Part shown: one piece after another, positions 42,217 to 51,296 of the stretch
Numbering within the stretch: position 1 is the first letter of the stretch
Layout of the letters: each line of letters opens with the position of its first letter
DNA from: Azoarcus_F sp048158365
GTDB lineage: Bacteria; Pseudomonadota; Gammaproteobacteria; Burkholderiales; Rhodocyclaceae
DNA length: 64,000 nucleotides
Reading direction: 5' to 3' (one strand)
Assembly: GCA_048158365.1 (NCBI GenBank)
Contig: JBLLNL010000004.1
Program-made: the position numbers and the translations under genes
Notes under the pieces: generated by a model
Databases searched by the model: none
What the model was told of the DNA's origin: nothing
What the model saw: the letters and a program-made list of their open reading frames with translations, nothing else

Positions 42217-42513
42217 TCAGGAGCGCCGATCGAGCATGTCGCGCACGCTGTCGATCAGCCCGTCCGCGACGCGCTTGGCGTCGACCTGGAAGCGGCCTTC
42301 GCTGATGGCCAGGCGAATCTCGTCGACACGGGCCTGGTCCACGACCGGCGTGGACGCGATCGCGGCGTCGGCCTTGCTGAGGCTGGCCGACAGCGCGGAC
42401 AGCTCGACCTTGGCCTCCGCGCCGGGTTGCTGCGGCGGGTTGGACTGGGCCCTGGACCGGTTCTCGCCGGCAAGCGGGTTGCCGACTGACTTGACGCCAC
42501 CTTCGATCTTCAC
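42217..42513 (-). CDS. flgM: Anti-sigma-28 factor FlgM
   Basis: A 98-aa protein with the typical disordered N-terminus (MKIEGGVKSVGNPLAG...) and a C-terminal FliA-binding region (VDEIRLAISEGRFQVDAKRVADGLI). It uses a GTG start with GGGAG upstream. FlgM holds FliA inactive until it is exported through the finished hook. A strong σ28 promoter lies just upstream, giving direct feedback. Confidence 0.92.
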   Translation of the reverse strand: MKIEGGVKSVGNPLAGENRSRAQSNPPQQPGAEAKVELSALSASLSKADAAIASTPVVDQARVDEIRLAISEGRFQVDAKRVADGLIDSVRDMLDRRS

Positions 42514-42546
42514 GGTTCTGCTCCCGACAAGGGTTTTCTGACTGAT

Positions 42547-42573
42547 GTTACGGCAGGTGCGCGTGAAACTTTA
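42547..42573 (-). promoter_or_regulatory. σ28 (FliA) promoter of flgMN
   Basis: On the minus strand: TAAAGTTT (42573-42566), an 11-nt spacer, then GCCGTAAC (42554-42547). This is nearly the consensus TAAAGTTT-N11-GCCGATAA. Confidence 0.9.
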
Positions 42574-42593
42574 GCGAATCCGTCACGCCCGCT

Positions 42594-43310
42594 TCAGAAG
42601 CGGATCTCGACGATGCCGCCGCTGCGCGCGGTGCCGGTCACCACCTGTCCATTAGGCAGTCGCACCCGCACCGGTTCTCCGTCGGCCGCGCGGTTCAGTG
42701 CCCGGCCCTCGTTGGTGACGGTGAAGCCCGGTCCGCTGCCGAGGATCTTCACCGACTGCCCCTGCTGGACCGCTGGCGGCAGGCGCAGCATGTCCGCGCG
42801 CACCGTGTTGCCGGCGGCGACCGCATAACGCGCATGATGACCGATCGCCTGTGACAACTCGGTCAGCACGCTGGATGGCTGGGTCGCGAGGTCGCCGTAC
42901 TCGGTCCTCAGGTCCTCCGGACCGACGATCTGCCCGGGGCGGATCGGTCGAGCGGTGACCAGGTATTCGTTCATGACCGCCACGCGCCCGGACAGATAGA
43001 CCGACCAGGCCACCGGAGAATTGCAGCGCACGCCTACGCTGACCGCGCCCCATGCGCGCATGCCGGCCGGGAAGAAGGCTTCCAGCGACGTGCACACCGG
43101 CAGGCGGTTGGACGGATCCAGCGGACTCAGCGAGATCTCCACATAGCCCGGCAGACCCGCGGTCTCGCGTTCCAGAAAATCGCGTGCGACCTGCTGGACC
43201 GGTTCCGCGGGTTGCTGTGCCGAGGCCGGCGCAATCGTGACGCTCGCGATCAGCGCCACGAACCACAGGCGGAGCATGGATCGACGACGGGTCGGTTTTT
43301 TCGTGGGCAT
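42594..43310 (-). CDS. flgA: P-ring assembly chaperone FlgA
   Basis: A 238-aa periplasmic protein with signal peptide (about 1-32, ending ASAQ) and a C-terminal SAF domain (YLVTARPIRPGQIVGPEDL, AGNTVRADMLRLP, VRLPNGQVVTGTA). It helps FlgI assemble into the P ring. Met12 (43277) is an alternative start. It is transcribed away from flgB. Confidence 0.92.
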   Translation of the reverse strand: MPTKKPTRRRSMLRLWFVALIASVTIAPASAQQPAEPVQQVARDFLERETAGLPGYVEISLSPLDPSNRLPVCTSLEAFFPAGMRAWGAVSVGVRCNSPVAWSVYLSGRVAVMNEYLVTARPIRPGQIVGPEDLRTEYGDLATQPSSVLTELSQAIGHHARYAVAAGNTVRADMLRLPPAVQQGQSVKILGSGPGFTVTNEGRALNRAADGEPVRVRLPNGQVVTGTARSGGIVEIRF

Positions 43311-43437
43311 GGACGGATTGCATCACGGCAGGGGTGGCGAGGGCAACCTCGTCGTCGGGTTCGATCGTTTCGTCTGCCATGACGTCTCCCAGTGTAGTGC
43401 TGCACGCTGAGCCGCATTTGAGTTGGCGCTACACAAC

Positions 43438-43536
43438 TCCCTCCCCTTCAAGCGGAGGGTTGGGGTGGGGATGGGTTCCGAGCAGCGTCAACAACAACCC
43501 ATCCCCCTCCCAGCCTCCCCCTTGAAGGGGGAGGAG
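43438..43536. repeat. Second copy of the paired G/C-run palindromes
   Basis: CTCCCCTTCAAG-CGGAGG and CCTCCCCCTTGAAGGGGGAGG face each other across GGGATGGG and CCCATCCCC, as at 36121-36215. It is in the 527-nt flgA–flgB intergenic region, which otherwise holds the promoter elements below and a small CGGCAA/TTGCCG hairpin (43628-43642), but no gene that I can see. Confidence 0.8.
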
Positions 43537-43699
43537 CCCTTTGGTTGCCACGCTCAGGATCAGTTGCATGATGGGCACTTCACTGCACAAGCGACCGGGC
43601 GTCCGAATCGCGGCGCATGCGAACGCACGCGCCGGCAAGTTTTGCCGCGAATCGGCAACGCGCGGGGCGGGGCGGCAACGCAAGCGGCGGAAATGGCCG

Positions 43700-43720
43700 G
43701 GAATTTCCGGCTTAATCGGC
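43700..43720 (+). promoter_or_regulatory. Shared flagellar upstream motif before flgB
   Basis: GG-AATTT-CCGGCTTAATCGGC, 117 nt before flgB and 33 nt before the σ54-type site. Confidence 0.55.
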
Positions 43721-43753
43721 ACCAGAGGCTTGTTTGCACGGGGCTAGCATGGC

Positions 43754-43769
43754 TGGCATGGAAGGTGCA
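43754..43769 (+). promoter_or_regulatory. σ54-type promoter of the flgB operon
   Basis: TGGCATGGAAGGTGCA fits TGGCAC-G-N4-TTGCW with the invariant GG and GC 10 nt apart. It lies about 70 nt before flgB. Confidence 0.85.
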
Positions 43770-43837
43770 ATGGGTGCATTGACAGCGACCCGGTCGCAGC
43801 CATGTGCGGCACGCGGTCAACAGACTCGAGGTTAAGC

Positions 43838-44242
43838 ATGAAAGCCCTGATCGACAACGCATTGAGTTTCCACCAGTCCGCGCTCAACGTTCAGGCGCAG
43901 CGCCAGCAACTGCTCGCGTCGAACATCGCGAACGCGGACACGCCGAACTACAAGGCCCGTGACATCGATTTTCGCAGTGCGCTGCAGGGCGCGCTCGGCA
44001 ACCGCTTCGGCCCCCTGGCATTGGCCAGGACGTCCTCCGGTCATCTGCCCGATGCGGCCACCGGGCCGCTGCAGGGCCACATCGGCTACCGGCGCGAGCT
44101 GCAGTCCAGCGTGGACGGCAATACGGTCAACATGGATGTCGAGCGCGCCGCGTTCGCCGAGAACTCGATCCACTACGAGGCGAGCGTGACCTTCATCAAC
44201 GGCATCCTGCGCGGCATGCAACGCGCGATCTCCGGTCAGTGA
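43838..44242 (+). CDS. flgB: Flagellar proximal rod protein FlgB
   Basis: A 134-aa rod subunit. The N-terminal rod-protein motif is SNIANADTPNYKARDIDF; the C-terminus is helical (FINGILRGMQRAISGQ). ATG 43838 was selected over an upstream frame start at 43802 by family alignment. First gene of flgBCDEFGHIJ. Confidence 0.95.
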   Translation: MKALIDNALSFHQSALNVQAQRQQLLASNIANADTPNYKARDIDFRSALQGALGNRFGPLALARTSSGHLPDAATGPLQGHIGYRRELQSSVDGNTVNMDVERAAFAENSIHYEASVTFINGILRGMQRAISGQ

Positions 44243-44256
44243 GGGAGCAGGCGGCG

Positions 44257-44661
44257 ATGAGCATGTTCAACGTCTTCAACATTGCCGGCTCGGCGCTCAA
44301 TGCGCAGTCGATGCGGCTGAACACGACCGCATCCAATCTGGCCAACGCCGACAGCGTCGTTGGCGCGGACGGTCAGCCCTACCGCGCCAAGCAGGTGGTC
44401 TTTGCTGCGACGCCGGTGGCGGGTCCGAACGCACAGGGCGTGACCGTGACCCAGGTGGTCGACAGCGCCGCGCCGATGCGGCTGGTGTACGAACCGGCCA
44501 GCCCTGCCGCCAATGCCGAGGGCTATGTGGAGATGCCCAATGTGAACGTGGTCGAGGAGATGGTGAATATGATCTCCGCGTCGCGCGCGTACCAGAACAA
44601 CGTGGAAGTCATGAACACCGCCAAGACACTGTTGCAGCGCACGCTGGCCATCGGCCAGTGA
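44257..44661 (+). CDS. flgC: Flagellar proximal rod protein FlgC
   Basis: A 134-aa rod subunit with ASNLANADSVVGADGQPYRAK near the N-terminus and the conserved C-terminal helix NVVEEMVNMISASRAYQNNVEVMNTAK. The Met at 44257 gives the family-typical MSMFNVFNIAGSAL. It lies 14 nt after flgB. Confidence 0.95.
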   Translation: MSMFNVFNIAGSALNAQSMRLNTTASNLANADSVVGADGQPYRAKQVVFAATPVAGPNAQGVTVTQVVDSAAPMRLVYEPASPAANAEGYVEMPNVNVVEEMVNMISASRAYQNNVEVMNTAKTLLQRTLAIGQ

Positions 44662-44698
44662 GCGCGGCTGGCAGTGGTGACGGCGTCGGGAGCCTGAA

Positions 44699-45361
44699 AT
44701 GAGCGTGATCGAGCAAACCAAGAGCGTACTGGCGAGCCTGGGCCGCAACGAGCCGGTCAACAAGAGCGTGAACGAGGATGCGCAGACGCGTTTCCTGACG
44801 CTGCTCACGACCCAGTTGCGCAACCAGGATCCCATGAATCCAATGGAAAACGCCGAGGTCACGTCGCAGCTCGCGCAGATGAGCACCGTGGACGGCATCG
44901 AGCGGCTGAATGCGATGTTCCAGAAGTTTCTGAATGCGCAGGAGTCAGCCGAGACCCTGAATGCCGCTGCCCTCGTGGGGCGGGGCGTGCTGGTGCCGGG
45001 CAGGGGCCTGATCCTGACCGAGGCGGGCGGCGTGGGCGGTTTCGAACTCGATCGACCGGCCGACGTCGTGAAGCTGAGCGTGCGCGATTCGGCCGGGCTG
45101 GAGGTCGCGTCGATCGAGCTGCAGGGACTGGACGCCGGCAGCCACAACTACGTGTGGGATGGTTCCGCGATCGACGGCCAACGCGCGGCCAACGGTTTGT
45201 ACACGGTGTCCGTCGAGGCGCTGGCCGGCGGCGAAAAGACCACCTCCCGGGCCCTCGAATTCGGCCAGGTCACCGGCGTGATGCGCGGCCCGCACGGGGC
45301 GGACCTGCAGGTCGGCTCACTTGGCATCTTCCAGTTCAACGACATCAAACAGATCCTCTGA
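44699..45361 (+). CDS. flgD: Hook-capping protein FlgD
   Basis: A 220-aa cap protein for hook assembly: an N-terminal region with FLTLLTTQLRNQDPMNPMENAE, and a C-terminal Ig-like/tudor fold (GSHNYVWDG, RAANGLYTVSVEA). It guides FlgE polymerisation and is discarded afterwards. Confidence 0.95.
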   Translation: MSVIEQTKSVLASLGRNEPVNKSVNEDAQTRFLTLLTTQLRNQDPMNPMENAEVTSQLAQMSTVDGIERLNAMFQKFLNAQESAETLNAAALVGRGVLVPGRGLILTEAGGVGGFELDRPADVVKLSVRDSAGLEVASIELQGLDAGSHNYVWDGSAIDGQRAANGLYTVSVEALAGGEKTTSRALEFGQVTGVMRGPHGADLQVGSLGIFQFNDIKQIL

Positions 45362-45376
45362 TCAGGAGCACGGACC

Positions 45377-46654
45377 ATGTCTTTCCAGCAAGGTTTGAGC
45401 GGGCTGGCTTCATCCTCCAAATCGCTCGACGTCACCAGCAACAACATCGCCAATGCGAGTACTGTCGGCTTCAAGTCGGCCAGCGCACAGTTCGCCGACG
45501 TGTTCGCGTCGGCACTGAGCGGTGCCTCCACCGGACTGCAGATCGGCATCGGCAGCACCATCAATGGTGTCCGACAGGCCTTCACGCAGGGCAATCTCGC
45601 GACGTCGAACAACCCACTCGACCTGGCCATCAATGGCAACGGCTTCTTCCGGCTCGAGCGCACCGACGGCTCGATTGCGTACACGCGCAACGGCCAGTTC
45701 GACATCGATCGCGACGGATTCATCGTCAGTGCGAGCGGGGACCGGCTCACCGGCTTCCCGGTGTCCTCGATCGTCAATGGCGTGTCGGTCTTCGAGGGTA
45801 CGCCGAACACGCTGCAGATCGATACGTCCAACATCGCGCCGAGGGCGACGCAGGCGGGGGTGTCGATCACGGCCAATCTAGACTCCAGGGACCGGCTTCC
45901 GACCACGCTGACCCCGCCCGGTCCGGCCTTCGACCCGACGCTGGCCCCCGCGATTCCGGTCGAGAGCTACAACGCGACGACGTCGCTGAACGTGTTCGAC
46001 AGCCTCGGCAACCCGCACTCGCTTACGCTGTACTTCATCCGTTCGGATCCGCCCGACAGTCTGGAGTGGACCGTGTGGGCCGGGCTGGACGCCGAGGAGC
46101 CGGTCGAGGTCACCGCCGGCGCGCCGCTGACTTTCAATTCGCAGGGCGTCATCGCGCCCGGGCAGCCCACCAGCTTCGACTTCGCCTGGGCGCTGGACAA
46201 CGGTGCGGAGAACCTGCAGTTCCCCATCGATCTGCAGAAGGTCACGCAGTTCGGTAGTCCGTTCTCGGTCACGGCCTTGACGCAGGATGGTTTCACGACC
46301 GGCCAGCTGACCGGCATCGTGACCAATTCGGACGGCATCGTGCAGGGACGCTTCAGCAACGGTCAGACGCGGGACATCGGCAGGATCGTGCTGGCCAACT
46401 TCCAGAGTCCGAACGGTCTGATCTCGCTCGGCAACAACCTGTGGGGGGAGTCGCCGAACTCGGGGCAACCGACCATCGGCTCGCCCGGAACCGGAGTGCT
46501 CGGCGTGCTCAGCGCCGGGACGGTGGAGGAGTCGAATGTCGATCTGACCCAGGAACTCGTGAACCTGATCGTGCAGCAGCGTAACTATCAGGCCAATGCT
46601 CAGTCGATCCGGGCACAGGACCAGATCCTGCAGACGCTGGTGAACCTGCGCTGA
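45377..46654 (+). CDS. flgE: Flagellar hook protein FlgE
   Basis: A 425-aa hook subunit. N-terminal SGLASSSKSLDVTSNNIANASTVGFKS and C-terminal QELVNLIVQQRNYQANAQSIRAQDQILQTLVNLR helices form the inner core; the middle β-rich region is variable. Length is normal for hook proteins. Confidence 0.96.
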   Translation: MSFQQGLSGLASSSKSLDVTSNNIANASTVGFKSASAQFADVFASALSGASTGLQIGIGSTINGVRQAFTQGNLATSNNPLDLAINGNGFFRLERTDGSIAYTRNGQFDIDRDGFIVSASGDRLTGFPVSSIVNGVSVFEGTPNTLQIDTSNIAPRATQAGVSITANLDSRDRLPTTLTPPGPAFDPTLAPAIPVESYNATTSLNVFDSLGNPHSLTLYFIRSDPPDSLEWTVWAGLDAEEPVEVTAGAPLTFNSQGVIAPGQPTSFDFAWALDNGAENLQFPIDLQKVTQFGSPFSVTALTQDGFTTGQLTGIVTNSDGIVQGRFSNGQTRDIGRIVLANFQSPNGLISLGNNLWGESPNSGQPTIGSPGTGVLGVLSAGTVEESNVDLTQELVNLIVQQRNYQANAQSIRAQDQILQTLVNLR

Positions 46655-46679
46655 GCGCTGACGGGCAAGGAGCCACGCC

Positions 46680-47417
46680 ATGGATCGCCTGATCTATACC
46701 GCGATGACCGGGGCCAAGCACACGCTCGGACAGCAGGGCACGGTCGCGAACAATATCGCCAATGCCACGACCACCGGGTTTCGTGCGGAAATGAACAAGT
46801 TGCGCGCGGTCGAGGTGCAGACCGCCGCACACGCCACGCGTGCCTTCGTCGTCGATGCCAACGTCGCGACCGACTTTACGCCCGGCAGGCTGCAATTCAC
46901 CGGCCGTTCCCAGGACGTCGCGATCGAAGGGAAGGGCTGGCTGACGGTGCGCATGCCGGACGGATCCGAAGCCTACACGCGCGATGGCAGTCTCGAGATC
47001 AGCCCGAATGGCGTGCTGCAGACGCGGGACGGTCGTCCGCTTCTGGGGGCGGAAGGGCCGATCACGCTGCCGCCGAACAACGAGATCACGATCGGACGCG
47101 ACGGTTCGATCTCGGCCTTCCTGCCGGGCGAGGAGACGGAGATTGCCATCGTCGCGCGACTGAAGCTGGTCGATCCGCCCGAACAGGATCTGGTCCGTGG
47201 CGAGGACGGTCTGTTCCGTCGCCGCGACGGGCAGGTCGCGCCGGCCGACGAGGGCGTGCAACTGGCCCAGGGGTTCCTGGAGGGGAGCAACGTCAGCGTC
47301 GTGGACCAGATGGTCACGATGATCTCGCTTGCGCGCCAGTTCGAGATGCAGACCCGGCTGCTGCAGAACGCCGAAACCAACGATCGTGCGGCGGCGCAGA
47401 TTCTGAGCAGAAGTTGA
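46680..47417 (+). CDS. flgF: Flagellar proximal rod protein FlgF
   Basis: A 245-aa rod subunit beginning MDRLIYTAMTGAKHTLGQQG with VANNIANATTTGFR, and ending in VSVVDQMVTMISLARQFEMQTRLLQ. A 127-nt gap separates it from flgG. Confidence 0.95.
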   Translation: MDRLIYTAMTGAKHTLGQQGTVANNIANATTTGFRAEMNKLRAVEVQTAAHATRAFVVDANVATDFTPGRLQFTGRSQDVAIEGKGWLTVRMPDGSEAYTRDGSLEISPNGVLQTRDGRPLLGAEGPITLPPNNEITIGRDGSISAFLPGEETEIAIVARLKLVDPPEQDLVRGEDGLFRRRDGQVAPADEGVQLAQGFLEGSNVSVVDQMVTMISLARQFEMQTRLLQNAETNDRAAAQILSRS

Positions 47418-47544
47418 GGTCGACCAGGATGTTCGGCCGATTTGGACGGGATTCGCGGGGCTGTTCGGGCGATCGCGCCGGCTGGTACCGCCTTAGAGTG
47501 GAGATGCGTACCCGCAGTCCCGTCTTCCGGCACAGGAGTTCGAC

Positions 47545-48327
47545 ATGATTCGCTCGTTATGGACCGCCAGAACAGGCCTCGATGCCCAGCAGACCCAGCT
47601 GGACGTCATTTCCAACAATCTCGCCAACGTCTCGACCAATGGGTTCAAGCGCGCGCGCGCCGTGTTCGAGGATCTGCTCTACCAGACGATTCGTCAGCCC
47701 GGTGCGCAGCAGACCCAGCTCAACCAGATTTCCAGCGGTCTGCAGATCGGCACCGGCGTACGTCCGGTCGCGACCGAGCGGATCTATACTCAGGGCAGTC
47801 TGCAGCAGACGGGCAATGCGCTGGACCTGGCTATTCAGGGCAACGGTTTCTTCCAGATCGAGCAGCCCGACGGCACGATCGCCTACACGCGGGATGGTTC
47901 GTTCCAGCTCGACAACGAAGGTAACATGGTCACCGCCAGTGGCTATACGCTGACCGACAACATCAACATACCGCCCGATGCACTGAGCATCACGATCGGA
48001 AAGGACGGCACCGTCACGGTGCTGCAGGCCGGTCAGGTCGAGCCGATCCAGGTCGGAGCGATCCAGCTCGCGACCTTCATCAATCCGGCCGGCCTGCAGG
48101 CGGCCGGAGAGAATCTGTTCTTCGAAACCGCCTCCAGCGGTGTCCCGACGCCGAGCGAGCCCGGTTTCGACGGAGCGGGTGTCATCAATCAGGGCTATGT
48201 CGAAACCTCGAACGTCAACGTCGCCGAGGAGCTGGTCAACCTGATCGTGACCCAGCGTGCGTACGAGATCAATTCGCGGGTGGTGTCGACGTCGGACCAG
48301 ATGCTCGCCCGGCTGACCCAGCTGTGA
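47545..48327 (+). CDS. flgG: Flagellar distal rod protein FlgG
   Basis: A 260-aa distal rod subunit starting MIRSLWTARTGLDAQQTQLD with VISNNLANVSTNGFKRAR, ending VNVAEELVNLIVTQRAYEINSRVVSTSDQML. It builds the rod section within the P and L rings. A 127-nt space upstream holds no clear promoter that I can identify. Confidence 0.96.
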   Translation: MIRSLWTARTGLDAQQTQLDVISNNLANVSTNGFKRARAVFEDLLYQTIRQPGAQQTQLNQISSGLQIGTGVRPVATERIYTQGSLQQTGNALDLAIQGNGFFQIEQPDGTIAYTRDGSFQLDNEGNMVTASGYTLTDNINIPPDALSITIGKDGTVTVLQAGQVEPIQVGAIQLATFINPAGLQAAGENLFFETASSGVPTPSEPGFDGAGVINQGYVETSNVNVAEELVNLIVTQRAYEINSRVVSTSDQMLARLTQL

Positions 48328-48337
48328 GGTGATTCCG

Positions 48338-49024
48338 ATGCTGTTGATCCGAATACTGCCAGTCGTCGCACTGGTGTCGCTGTCCGGTTGTGCGGCGATC
48401 TACTCGACGCCGCCGACCGCGGTCCATCAGCCGATGACGGCGCGGCCCGCGTCGCAGGTTCAGGCGCCGATCGCCAACGGCGCGATCTTCCAGACCGCGC
48501 AACTAGCCGGTCAGGTGCGACCGCTGTTCGAGGACCGGCGCGCGCGCTACGTCGGCGATACGCTGACCATCAACCTGGTCGAACGCAACAATGCGCGGAA
48601 GGCCTCCAACGCGAATGCGAGTCGGGGTTCGAACATATCGGGGGGCATCACGTCGCTGTCCCGCGTCCCGCTGTCCGGCCTGGTGGGTCTGAACGTGGAG
48701 GCGGGTGCCGACTCGAGCTTCAACGGCAGTGGAGCGTCGGCCGCGAACAACGCGTTCAACGGCACGATCACGGTGACCGTCATCGAGGTCCTGCCCAACG
48801 GCAATCTGCTCGTGTCCGGCGAGAAACAGGTCGCGATCAACCAGGGCGACGAGTTCATCCGCTTCTCCGGCGTCATCAATCCCGAGACGGTGACGGCAGC
48901 CAATACGGTGCAATCGACGCAGGTGGCCGATGCGCGCATCGAGTACAAGGGCAGCGGCTACATCGACGAGTCGCAGCGCATGGGCTGGCTGCAGCGCTTC
49001 TTCGTCGCGCTGCTGCCGTTCTGA
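48338..49024 (+). CDS. flgH: Flagellar L-ring protein FlgH
   Basis: A 228-aa outer-membrane lipoprotein with lipobox LSGC (Cys18), LFEDRRARYVGDTLTI and the C-terminal VNPxTVTAANTVQSTQVADARIEYKG-like region. ATG 48338 is preceded by GAGGTG at proper spacing; a GTG at 48329 is in frame but less likely. It forms the bushing in the outer membrane. Confidence 0.94.
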   Translation: MLLIRILPVVALVSLSGCAAIYSTPPTAVHQPMTARPASQVQAPIANGAIFQTAQLAGQVRPLFEDRRARYVGDTLTINLVERNNARKASNANASRGSNISGGITSLSRVPLSGLVGLNVEAGADSSFNGSGASAANNAFNGTITVTVIEVLPNGNLLVSGEKQVAINQGDEFIRFSGVINPETVTAANTVQSTQVADARIEYKGSGYIDESQRMGWLQRFFVALLPF

Positions 49025-49033
49025 CGGAGACCG

Positions 49034-50152
49034 ATGATGACGACCCGTTCCTGCCTGATCCGGATCCTGCTCGTGACGAGCATGCTGCTGATCGCTTCCG
49101 GCCCGATGGCCGCCGAACGCCTGAAGGACATCGCCTCGATCGCCGGTGTGCGCGACAACCAGCTCGTCGGCTACGGGATCGTGATCGGTCTGGACAACAG
49201 CGGCGACCAGACCACGCAGACACCGTTTACGGTGCAGAGCATCATCAACATGCTAGGCAATATGGGTGTGGCGCTGCCGCCGGGCACCCGGCTGCAACTG
49301 AAGAACGTCGCGGCGGTGATGGTGACCGCCAGTCTGCCAGCGTTTGCGCGGCCGGGACAGCAGATCGACGTGACCGTGTCGTCGATCGGCAATGCCAAGA
49401 GCCTGCGCGGCGGCACGCTGGTGATGACGCCGCTGAAGGGGGCCGATGGCCAGATCTATGCGATGGCGCAGGGCAACATGCTGGTCGGCGGGGTGGGGGC
49501 GTCGGCCGGTGGGTCGTCCACTCAGGTCAATCATCTGGCGGCGGGCAGGATCCCGGGGGGGGCCACGGTCGAACGCAGTGTGCCGAGTTCGCTCGGACAG
49601 GGCGAGTTCGTGACGATAGAGCTCAAGGACACGGATTTCGGCAACGCCGGGCGGGTGGTGGATGCGATCAATCGGGCCACTGCCAGCGGCGTCGCGCAGG
49701 CTCTGGATGGACGCACGATACAGGTCCGGGCGCCGCTCGATACCAGCGATCGGGTGGCCTTCCTCGGCCGACTCGAGAATCTTTCGATCATCACGGAGCA
49801 GCAGACGGCCCGGGTCATCGTCAATTCACGCACCGGATCGGTGGTCATGAACCAGCGCGTCACGCTGCAGAATGCGGCGGTCGCGCACGGCAACCTGACG
49901 GTGACCATCGGGGTGGACACCGCGGTCAGTCAGCCGCAGCCGTTCGCCCGCGGCCAGACCGTGGTGACCCAGGACGCCGAGATCGACATCGACATGCCGC
50001 AGGCCAGCCTCATCAACGTGCCGGCCAGCGCGAGCCTGGCCGACGTGGTCAATGCACTGAACGCTTTCGGGGCGACGCCGATGGACCTGGTCAGCATTCT
50101 GCAGGCCATGCGCGCGGCGGGCGCACTGAGAGCCGAACTCGAGGTGATCTGA
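49034..50152 (+). CDS. flgI: Flagellar P-ring protein FlgI
   Basis: A 372-aa periplasmic ring protein with a Sec signal peptide and typical stretches: RLKDIASIAGVRDNQLVGYGIVIGL, MVTASLPAFARPGQQIDVTVSS, and the C-terminal LVSILQAMRAAGALRAELEVI. ATG 49034 or 49037 may be used. Confidence 0.95.
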   Translation: MMTTRSCLIRILLVTSMLLIASGPMAAERLKDIASIAGVRDNQLVGYGIVIGLDNSGDQTTQTPFTVQSIINMLGNMGVALPPGTRLQLKNVAAVMVTASLPAFARPGQQIDVTVSSIGNAKSLRGGTLVMTPLKGADGQIYAMAQGNMLVGGVGASAGGSSTQVNHLAAGRIPGGATVERSVPSSLGQGEFVTIELKDTDFGNAGRVVDAINRATASGVAQALDGRTIQVRAPLDTSDRVAFLGRLENLSIITEQQTARVIVNSRTGSVVMNQRVTLQNAAVAHGNLTVTIGVDTAVSQPQPFARGQTVVTQDAEIDIDMPQASLINVPASASLADVVNALNAFGATPMDLVSILQAMRAAGALRAELEVI

Positions 50153-50154
50153 TC

Positions 50155-51219
50155 ATGGTTGCGCTGAACCAGCTCAACGTGATGGACCCGAACGCCTTCG
50201 GTGACCTGAAGCGTCTGGCGCGCGAGGGCAATTCACAGCAGGGCCTGCGCGCGACCGCCGAGCAGTTCGAGGCCATGTTCCTTCAGATGGCGCTGAAGGC
50301 GATGCGCGACGCGACGCCGCAGAACGGACTGTTCGATAGCGACCAGACCCGCATGTTCCAGTCACTGCAGGATCAGCAGATGGCGATGCACATGGCGCAG
50401 GGGCGCGGCGTGGGGCTGGCCGACGTGATCTTCCGCCAGCTCGGTGGGGAAGACCCTGGCGCGCGGGCGATGCCGCACGCCGGTGCCGACGGCAGGCGAG
50501 CGTTCGACCTTGCCAACGTGCCGCGTCGTGCGGCAATTTCTGCCGTGAGCCGTCGCCTGGCGGAAAACGCTGCCGAACAGGCGGCCAGCCTTGCCGGTCG
50601 TCCCGGTTTCGGCGTGCAGGACCCGGCGCTCGCGTTACTGACCCGGTCGCCGGTCGCAACAGGCGGGTCGGTCGGTGGAGCGGTCGACGCTCGTGCGCAG
50701 GGGACTGTCGTCGCACGTGCGGAGGACGCTCAGCACCGGTCCATCCCCGAGCGCGTCAAGGATTTCGTCAGCCGGGTCTGGTCCCATGCACGCGATGCCG
50801 GTCAGGCGCTCGGCGTGCCCGCGCAGTTCATGGTCGCGCAGGCTGCGCTGGAAACCGGCTGGGGCCGGGCGGAACTGCGCAGGCCAGACGGTTCGCCCAG
50901 CTACAACCTGTTCAACATCAAGGCCGGCCGCAACTGGACCGGGCCGGTCGTGGAGATGCCGGTGACCGAGTACGCCAACGGGCGCGCTTACACCGAGAAT
51001 GCGCGTTTTCGCGCCTACGGATCCTACGATGAAGCCTTCCGCGATTACGTCGGCCTGATGCGCGACAGCGCTCGTTACGCCGGTGTGATCGGCCAGCGGG
51101 ATGCGGCCGCATTCGCGCAGGGCCTGCAGGACGCGGGCTATGCGACCGATCCGCACTATGCCGACAAGCTGACCCGCATCATCGGGGGCCCGACGCTGCG
51201 TGCCGCGCTGGAAGGCTGA
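50155..51219 (+). CDS. flgJ: Flagellar rod cap and muramidase FlgJ
   Basis: A 354-aa two-domain protein. The N-terminal rod-cap domain has LRATAEQFEAMFLQMALKAMR; the C-terminal part is a glucosaminidase-type hydrolase with the catalytic Glu in AQAALETGWGRAE and GSYNLFNIKA-like SYNLFNIKAGRNW. It opens the peptidoglycan for the rod. ATG 50155 is just 2 nt after the flgI stop; the open frame reaching back to 48388 is incidental. Confidence 0.95.
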   Translation: MVALNQLNVMDPNAFGDLKRLAREGNSQQGLRATAEQFEAMFLQMALKAMRDATPQNGLFDSDQTRMFQSLQDQQMAMHMAQGRGVGLADVIFRQLGGEDPGARAMPHAGADGRRAFDLANVPRRAAISAVSRRLAENAAEQAASLAGRPGFGVQDPALALLTRSPVATGGSVGGAVDARAQGTVVARAEDAQHRSIPERVKDFVSRVWSHARDAGQALGVPAQFMVAQAALETGWGRAELRRPDGSPSYNLFNIKAGRNWTGPVVEMPVTEYANGRAYTENARFRAYGSYDEAFRDYVGLMRDSARYAGVIGQRDAAAFAQGLQDAGYATDPHYADKLTRIIGGPTLRAALEG

Positions 51220-51247
51220 TCGCGGCGGGCGTCGTGTTGCGATGAAT

Positions 51248-51263
51248 TGGCAAGGAACTTGCT
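51248..51263 (+). promoter_or_regulatory. σ54-type promoter of flgKL
   Basis: TGGCAAGGAACTTGCT matches the -24/-12 consensus almost fully, with GG and GC at 10-nt spacing, 33 nt before the flgK ATG. Confidence 0.9.
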
Positions 51264-51296
51264 GAGCCTCATTCATACTGCAATCGAGGACCGACC

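Noticed and set aside
42652..43380. ORF starting MADETIEPDDEV at 43380 (minus) with a good GGGAG site, overlapping flgA in another frame
   Set aside because: The first 23 codons look possible as a leader, but beyond flgA's start it is shadow sequence. I see no frameshift signal joining it to flgA.
48388..50154. Open frame continuous with flgJ reaching back through flgH and flgI
   Set aside because: It overlaps two secure genes in another frame and shows Arg/Gly/Gln-rich shadow composition.
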